NCBI RefSeq assembly: GCF_000835165.1
Contig: NZ_CP007790.1
Location: 124,001 to 188,000 of the forward strand
From: Corynebacterium marinum DSM 44953
GTDB taxonomy: Bacteria; Actinomycetota; Actinomycetes; Mycobacteriales; Mycobacteriaceae
DNA length: 64,000 nt
Direction: 5' to 3'
This document shows, in pieces, positions 60,312 to 64,000 of the stretch. The translations under genes were made by a program, and so were the position numbers. The first letter of the stretch is position 1. Each line of letters starts with the position of its first letter. Below the pieces are notes generated by a model. It was not told the DNA's origin, did no database searches, and saw only the letters and a program-made list of their open reading frames with translations.

Positions 60312-61319
60312 CTAGAAGATGTCGATCCGCCCGCCCAGGGATTCGGCCTGCTCCAACTGGCGGACCCAGCCCGGGGTGCCCGGGTGGAGGCGCAGGAGCG
60401 GGCGGGAGGAGATCTTCACCGGCGACACGGACTCGCCGCGGGCACCGTGGCGGGCCTCGAAACGCACCCGGGCGGCGTAACCGGTCTCGGCGAGGGCGGT
60501 GAGGTCGGGGCGGTCCTTGGCCAGGGAGTCGCGGGCGTCGTGAAGCAGCTCGAGGGCCTCGTCGAGGGCGGCGACGACAGCGTCGGCGTTGGTCTCGCAC
60601 ATGGCCTGCACGAGAGAGGGCTGGGTGCCGGCGACGCGGGTGGAGTCGCGGAAGCTGCCGGCGGCGAGGGACTGCGCCAGAGCGCCGCCGTTGTCGCCGA
60701 CGATGGCGAGGGTCTCGGCGAATACGTGGACGAGGTGGGAGACGCGGGCGACGGCGGCGTCGTGGCGCCCGACCCGGGCGGGGATGGCGTCGGCGCCGAC
60801 CCCGAGGATCATGCGGGCGACCTCGGTCCACAGGGCGATCCACTCGGGGGATGCGTCGGGGGCGTGGTCGTAGGTGATCACCCAGGCCGCGCGGGTGAAC
60901 AGGCCCTCGCGGGAGGCGTCCCAGCCGGAGTCTGCGGTGCCGGCCATGGGATGGCCGCCGACGTAGCGGTCCTCCAGGCCCCGTTCCTTGACCAGGTCGT
61001 AGACGGCGGCCTTGACGGACACGACGTCGGTGATGCCGCAGGAGGGGGCGTGCTCCATGATGGCGTCGAGAAGCCCGGGGATGGCGGGCATCGGCGTCGC
61101 CACGACGATGATCGCCCGGTCCTGTTCGGCGCGCTGCAGGGTGAGCGCGAGGTCGTCGGAGGCGTCGAATCCGGCGGCGGAGGCGGCGCGGGCGCCGGAG
61201 CCGGAACGGTTGTAGCCGTAGACGTGCACGCCCTGAGCGGCGAGGTCGCGCAGGAGCGAACCGCCGATGAGGCCGAGACCGAGGATGCAGATGGGGCGGG
61301 AAAGGTTCGTCGAGGTCAC
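60312..61319 (-). CDS. tyrA: Prephenate dehydrogenase TyrA
   Basis: Oxidative decarboxylation of prephenate (or dehydrogenation of arogenate) on the tyrosine branch. The 335-residue protein has the NAD(P) motif ILGLGLIGGSLLRDL at residues 12-26, VVATPMPAIPGL, VVSVKAAVYD, GGHPMAGTADSGWDA with the catalytic His, and GSFRDSTRVAGTQPSLVQAM. GTG 61319 fits the family N-terminus. CACACT 6 nt upstream is a weak leaderless -10. It is divergent from the tadA-associated gene and near pat, which supplies the transaminase step. Confidence 0.93.
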   Translation of the reverse strand: MTSTNLSRPICILGLGLIGGSLLRDLAAQGVHVYGYNRSGSGARAASAAGFDASDDLALTLQRAEQDRAIIVVATPMPAIPGLLDAIMEHAPSCGITDVVSVKAAVYDLVKERGLEDRYVGGHPMAGTADSGWDASREGLFTRAAWVITYDHAPDASPEWIALWTEVARMILGVGADAIPARVGRHDAAVARVSHLVHVFAETLAIVGDNGGALAQSLAAGSFRDSTRVAGTQPSLVQAMCETNADAVVAALDEALELLHDARDSLAKDRPDLTALAETGYAARVRFEARHGARGESVSPVKISSRPLLRLHPGTPGWVRQLEQAESLGGRIDIF

Positions 61320-61356
61320 CTGACAAGTGTGGCACAAGCAGACTAATCTCACCCGT

Positions 61357-61854
61357 ATGGAACACGAGGAGTACGGCCAGAGCTTCGCCGTCACGGTCGC
61401 CAGCCAGGATGGCGGGTGGGTGGTGCGTACCTTCGACGATGATTTTTCTGCGTTGGCCACCTCCATCCGCGCCGTCCGGGCCCTGCGCAGCGAGGGTCCT
61501 GCGTTCGCGCTGCTGTGCGTCGAGGACGAGTATTTCGTCATCGTCCGGCCCATCCCCGACGGGGTGCAGGCGTTGGTGTCGGACGCGACGATGGCGGTGG
61601 ACGACGATTTCGCCGCCTCGGTGCTCGGGGAGCTCGACGCGGAGATCCCCGATCTCGACCCGGACGAGCTGGACGAGATCGACGGCTGGGCGGACGGCGA
61701 CTTCGAGGTGCTCGCCGACCTGGGGCTGAGCGCGGAGGTGCTCGGGGTCATCGTGGACGACTCCGACATGTGGCCCTCGGAACAGCTGGTCCGGATCGCC
61801 GAGGAGCTGGGATTCGCCGAAGAACTCATCGATGCCGCAGGTCTCGACGATTAA
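61357..61854 (+). CDS. tRNA adenosine deaminase-associated protein
   Basis: Acidic 165-residue protein regularly found next to tadA in actinobacteria and named for that association. It shows FAVTVASQDGGWVVRTFDDD, LLCVEDEYFVIVRPIPDGVQ and a long Asp/Glu-rich middle (DLDPDELDEIDGWADGDFEV). No enzymatic motif is seen, and its role is unknown. TAATCT lies 7 nt before the ATG. tadA follows within the same transcript. Confidence 0.85.
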   Translation: MEHEEYGQSFAVTVASQDGGWVVRTFDDDFSALATSIRAVRALRSEGPAFALLCVEDEYFVIVRPIPDGVQALVSDATMAVDDDFAASVLGELDAEIPDLDPDELDEIDGWADGDFEVLADLGLSAEVLGVIVDDSDMWPSEQLVRIAEELGFAEELIDAAGLDD

Positions 61855-61879
61855 CGTCCTGCCCCGCGAGGAGGGTCTG

Positions 61880-62329
61880 GTGCGCGCCGAACGGCTCATG
61901 CGGCGCGCCCTCGAGGTCGCCCGTTCCACACCTGCCGGCGACGTCCCCGTCGGCGCCGTCCTCTTCGGCCCGGACGGGCGGGAGCTGGCGGCGGGCACGA
62001 ACCGCCGGGAGGCGGACCGCGATCCCACCGCGCACGCGGAGATGCTGGCGATCCGGGAGGCCGTGAAAAAGCACGGCGATTCCTGGCGCCTGACGGGCTG
62101 CACGCTCGTGGTCACCCTCGAGCCCTGCACCATGTGCGCCGGTGCGCTCCTCGGCGCCCGCGTCGGCGAGCTGATCTTCGGGGCTTTCGAGCCCAAGACC
62201 GGCGCCTGCGGCTCGCTTATCGACGCCGTCCGAGCCCCCGGCCAGCTCCACCGCCCGGCGGTGCGCGCCGGGGTGCTCGAGGGGGAGTGTGCGGCGCTGA
62301 TGGCTGGATTCTTCGGATCGTTACGGTGA
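61880..62329 (+). CDS. tadA: tRNA(adenine34) deaminase TadA
   Basis: Zinc deaminase converting A34 to inosine in tRNA-Arg(ACG), which is encoded twice nearby. The zinc site is HAEMLAIREA (HAE) and EPCTMCAGAL (PCxxC), with GDVPVGAVLFG near the N-terminus and AFEPKTGACGSLID after the active site. The GTG start at 61880 has GGAGG 5 nt upstream and gives the usual length. An ATG at 61832 overlapping the upstream gene is possible but adds unconserved residues. Confidence 0.93.
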   Translation: MRAERLMRRALEVARSTPAGDVPVGAVLFGPDGRELAAGTNRREADRDPTAHAEMLAIREAVKKHGDSWRLTGCTLVVTLEPCTMCAGALLGARVGELIFGAFEPKTGACGSLIDAVRAPGQLHRPAVRAGVLEGECAALMAGFFGSLR

Positions 62330-62409
62330 CGTTATGCGAGGTTCGTCACATATCACTACCGTGGGAGGGGTACCTGCACCGACCGAAATCACGAAAGCGA
62401 GTGACCATC

Positions 62410-62619
62410 ATGAGCACATTCGAGAACAAGGCGAAGGACCTCGGCGGCAAGGCCAAGGAGGCCTTTGGCAAGGCGACCGACAACGAGCGCCTCGAGGCCG
62501 AGGGCAAGGCGGACCAGACCAAGGCCGACATCAAGGAAGGCGCCGAGAAGGCCGGCGACAAGGCCAAGGAGGCCGGCGACCGGGCCCTCGGCGCGTTCCA
62601 GGACGACGACAAGCGCTGA
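62410..62619 (+). CDS. CsbD-family stress protein
   Basis: Small, highly charged protein of 69 residues with the repeated heptad-like pattern FENKAKDLGGKAKEAFGKAT, DNERLEAEGKADQTK, and KAGDKAKEAGDRALGAF, a single CsbD domain. Such proteins are general-stress proteins of unknown mechanism. The ATG at 62410 follows GAAAGCGAG. An in-frame GTG 9 nt earlier is possible. Confidence 0.88.
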   Translation: MSTFENKAKDLGGKAKEAFGKATDNERLEAEGKADQTKADIKEGAEKAGDKAKEAGDRALGAFQDDDKR

Positions 62620-62634
62620 TCCGGCCCCGCTGAT

Positions 62635-62664
62635 TTGGCGCGTTCGGACCCGCTCGATTACTCT
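62635..62664 (+). promoter_or_regulatory. Promoter of tRNA-Ser(CGA)
   Basis: TTGGCG (62635-62640), 18-bp spacer, TACTCT (62659-62664), 29 bp before the tRNA. Both hexamers fit the housekeeping sigma consensus reasonably. Confidence 0.5.
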
Positions 62665-62693
62665 TGCCGGAGGCCGTTTATCGGCCTGAACAA

Positions 62694-62781
62694 GGTGGCG
62701 TGTCCGAGCGGCCGAAGGTGATCGCCTCGAAAGCGATTGTTGGGTAACCCCCAACCGAGGGTTCAAATCCCTCCGCCACCG
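62694..62781 (+). tRNA. tRNA-Ser (anticodon CGA)
   Basis: GGTGGCG pairs with CGCCACC. The anticodon stem ATCGC/GCGAT encloses CTCGAAA, anticodon CGA. A long variable arm (TTGGGTAACCCCCAA) confirms a serine tRNA. No CCA is encoded. It is the third serine tRNA in the window. Confidence 0.97.
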
Positions 62782-62787
62782 CCAGCT

Positions 62788-62818
62788 GAAGGCCCCGACG
62801 ACAGTCGGGGCCTTCTGT
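62788..62818 (+). terminator. Terminator after tRNA-Ser(CGA)
   Basis: GAAGGCCCCGAC (62788-62799), loop GACA, GTCGGGGCCTTC (62804-62815), followed by TGTTATTT: a 12-bp perfect stem ending the tRNA transcript. Confidence 0.85.
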
Positions 62819-62885
62819 TATTTCCGGCTACCTCGGTAGACTGACCCTGTTTGATTGTCGACAGTATTGAGGAAGCCCATACCCC

Positions 62886-64000
62886 GTGGCTAAATTTCTG
62901 TTCAAGCTGGGACGCTGGTCCTTTCACCACAAGTGGATCGTCATCGTCTTGTGGCTGTCGGCGCTGGCCGGAGTCGCGGGCGCGGCGGCCGCATTCCAGA
63001 AGCCCTTCTCCAACGAGTTCTCCATCGGCGGCACCCCGTCCATCGATGCGACCTACACGCTGGTGGAGAAGTTCCCGGACGGCGGCAACCCCGTCAACGC
63101 CGCCGGCGTGAACGTGGTGTTCGCGGCGCCGGAGGGGCAGACCCTGGCGGAACCCCAGAATTTCGCGGCGGTCGACCGGGTGGTGGGCCACATCGAGGAC
63201 AATCTCCCCGACCTGACCGGCACGGAGCGTTTCGGTAACCCGGTGGAGGTGTCGCCCGCCCTGCAGGAGGGCGTCGTGGCCCAGATGACTGAGCAGGGGC
63301 TGCCGGAGGAGACGGCCCGCGCGGACGCGGAGAACCTCAAGATGCTGTCCGACGACGGCCGCATCGGCTACACCACCTTCACCATCGACGTCGACTCGTC
63401 GATGGACGTCACCGACGAGCACCGCCGGACCGTCAACGACGCCATGGACCTCGGGCGCGACGCGGGCATCGAGGTCGAGGCCGGCGGCGCCGGTTTCGGC
63501 GACCCCATCGCCATCAAGACATCCAGCGAGATCATCGGCCTGGTCATCGCTTTCGTGGTGCTCATCGTGACCTTCGGTTCCATGGTGGCCGCGGGCCTGC
63601 CGGTGCTCACCGCCGTCATCGGTGTCGGCATCGGCGCCTTGACGATCATGATCGCCACCGCCTTCGTGGAACTCAACAACATCACCCCGGTCCTGGCGGT
63701 GATGATCGGCCTGGCGGTCGGCATCGACTACGCGCTGTTCATCCTCTCCCGCTACCGGGTGGAACGCGAACGCATGGCCGCCGACGAGGCGGCCGGCATG
63801 GCGGTGGGCACCGCCGGGTCGGCGGTCGTCTTCGCCGGCGCCACGGTCATCATCGCGCTGGCGGCGCTGGCTATCGTCAACATCGAGTTCCTCACCGCCA
63901 TGGGCCTGTCGGCCGCCTTCACCGTGTTCGTGGCCGTGCTCGTGGCGCTGACCTTCATCCCCGCCCTGCTGGGCGTGCTCGGCGACCGGACCTTCGCCGG
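62886..64000 (+). CDS. MMPL/RND family transporter (3' end outside window)
   Basis: N-terminal part (about 371 residues) of a large MMPL transporter. After a basic N-terminus comes helix 1 (WIVIVLWLSALAGVAGAAAA), a periplasmic loop, then a block of helices, with IGLAVGIDYALFILSRYRVE, the MMPL/RND motif with the Gly-Ile-Asp-Tyr that carries the proton-relay Asp. In Corynebacteriales such proteins export trehalose mycolates or other lipids (CmpL/MmpL), but this one cannot be assigned. GTG 62886 starts the family N-terminus. AGGAAG lies 12 nt upstream, and TAGACT lies further upstream at about 62837. Confidence 0.88.
   Translation, partial: MAKFLFKLGRWSFHHKWIVIVLWLSALAGVAGAAAAFQKPFSNEFSIGGTPSIDATYTLVEKFPDGGNPVNAAGVNVVFAAPEGQTLAEPQNFAAVDRVVGHIEDNLPDLTGTERFGNPVEVSPALQEGVVAQMTEQGLPEETARADAENLKMLSDDGRIGYTTFTIDVDSSMDVTDEHRRTVNDAMDLGRDAGIEVEAGGAGFGDPIAIKTSSEIIGLVIAFVVLIVTFGSMVAAGLPVLTAVIGVGIGALTIMIATAFVELNNITPVLAVMIGLAVGIDYALFILSRYRVERERMAADEAAGMAVGTAGSAVVFAGATVIIALAALAIVNIEFLTAMGLSAAFTVFVAVLVALTFIPALLGVLGDRTFA

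Overview
The window is high-GC DNA from a mycolate-containing actinobacterium, almost certainly a Corynebacterium. The evidence is a complete arabinogalactan/decaprenyl-phosphoryl-arabinose locus (dprE1, dprE2, aftA, one emb, glfT1, wzm, wzt, a GtrA protein), a dccT-type transporter near pat, tyrA, moeA and mgtE, and start regions in which a TANNNT -10 hexamer sits 6-8 nt before an ATG or GTG with no Shine-Dalgarno sequence. That leaderless layout was used to choose many starts. No insertion sequence, prophage or CRISPR array was seen.

Layout. 1-13.6 kb: end of an ArsO-like flavin monooxygenase; a ROK regulator-panB-panC operon; MFS exporter; class III sirtuin; DUF885 peptidase; pirin; a tandem pair of AbrB membrane proteins; TauE permease; HrpB helicase preceded by a 28-codon overlapping ORF. 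13.7-27.2 kb: AlkB with an odd C-terminal tail; a DUF559-like protein; SDR, LysE, S4, VOC, ATL, ADH, YihY and hydrolase genes; a maltokinase-cap-like protein; a decayed stretch; an M13 peptidase; a PrsW operon; DUF1622. 27.4-33.4 kb: gltBD with a candidate AmtR box. 33.5-48.8 kb: cell-envelope locus. dprE1-dprE2-aftA-emb run leftward, and GtrA, glfT1, wzt and wzm lie further right. Two unlabelled micro-ORFs (32 and 41 codons), each followed by its own hairpin, and several unknown genes sit between them. An AbiEi/DUF559-type gene is overlapped with glfT1, and two 70-bp palindromic repeats lie beside wzt.

49-56 kb: a degenerate PLP-enzyme homologue, a quinone oxidoreductase, tRNA-Ser(UGA), molybdenum cofactor genes (moeA-mog-moaE-moeB with divergent moaD), a small membrane protein and pat. 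56.5-64 kb: tRNA-Ser(GCU), two identical tRNA-Arg(ACG) genes with related terminators flanking mgtE and dccT, tyrA, a tadA pair, a CsbD protein, tRNA-Ser(CGA) and the start of an MMPL transporter running off the window.

Functionally, the cell-wall genes form one pathway. DprE1/DprE2 make decaprenyl-phosphoryl-arabinose, AftA and Emb use it to build arabinan, GlfT1 starts galactan and Wzm/Wzt exports the lipid-linked galactan. GltBD assimilates nitrogen, PanBC makes pantothenate, and TadA modifies the wobble base of the tRNA-Arg(ACG) encoded twice close by. The most interesting unexplained items are the two micro-ORFs near dprE1, which resemble in size and character the tiny mycolate-dependent porins of corynebacteria, the two palindromic repeat families, and the duplicated tRNA-Arg unit.
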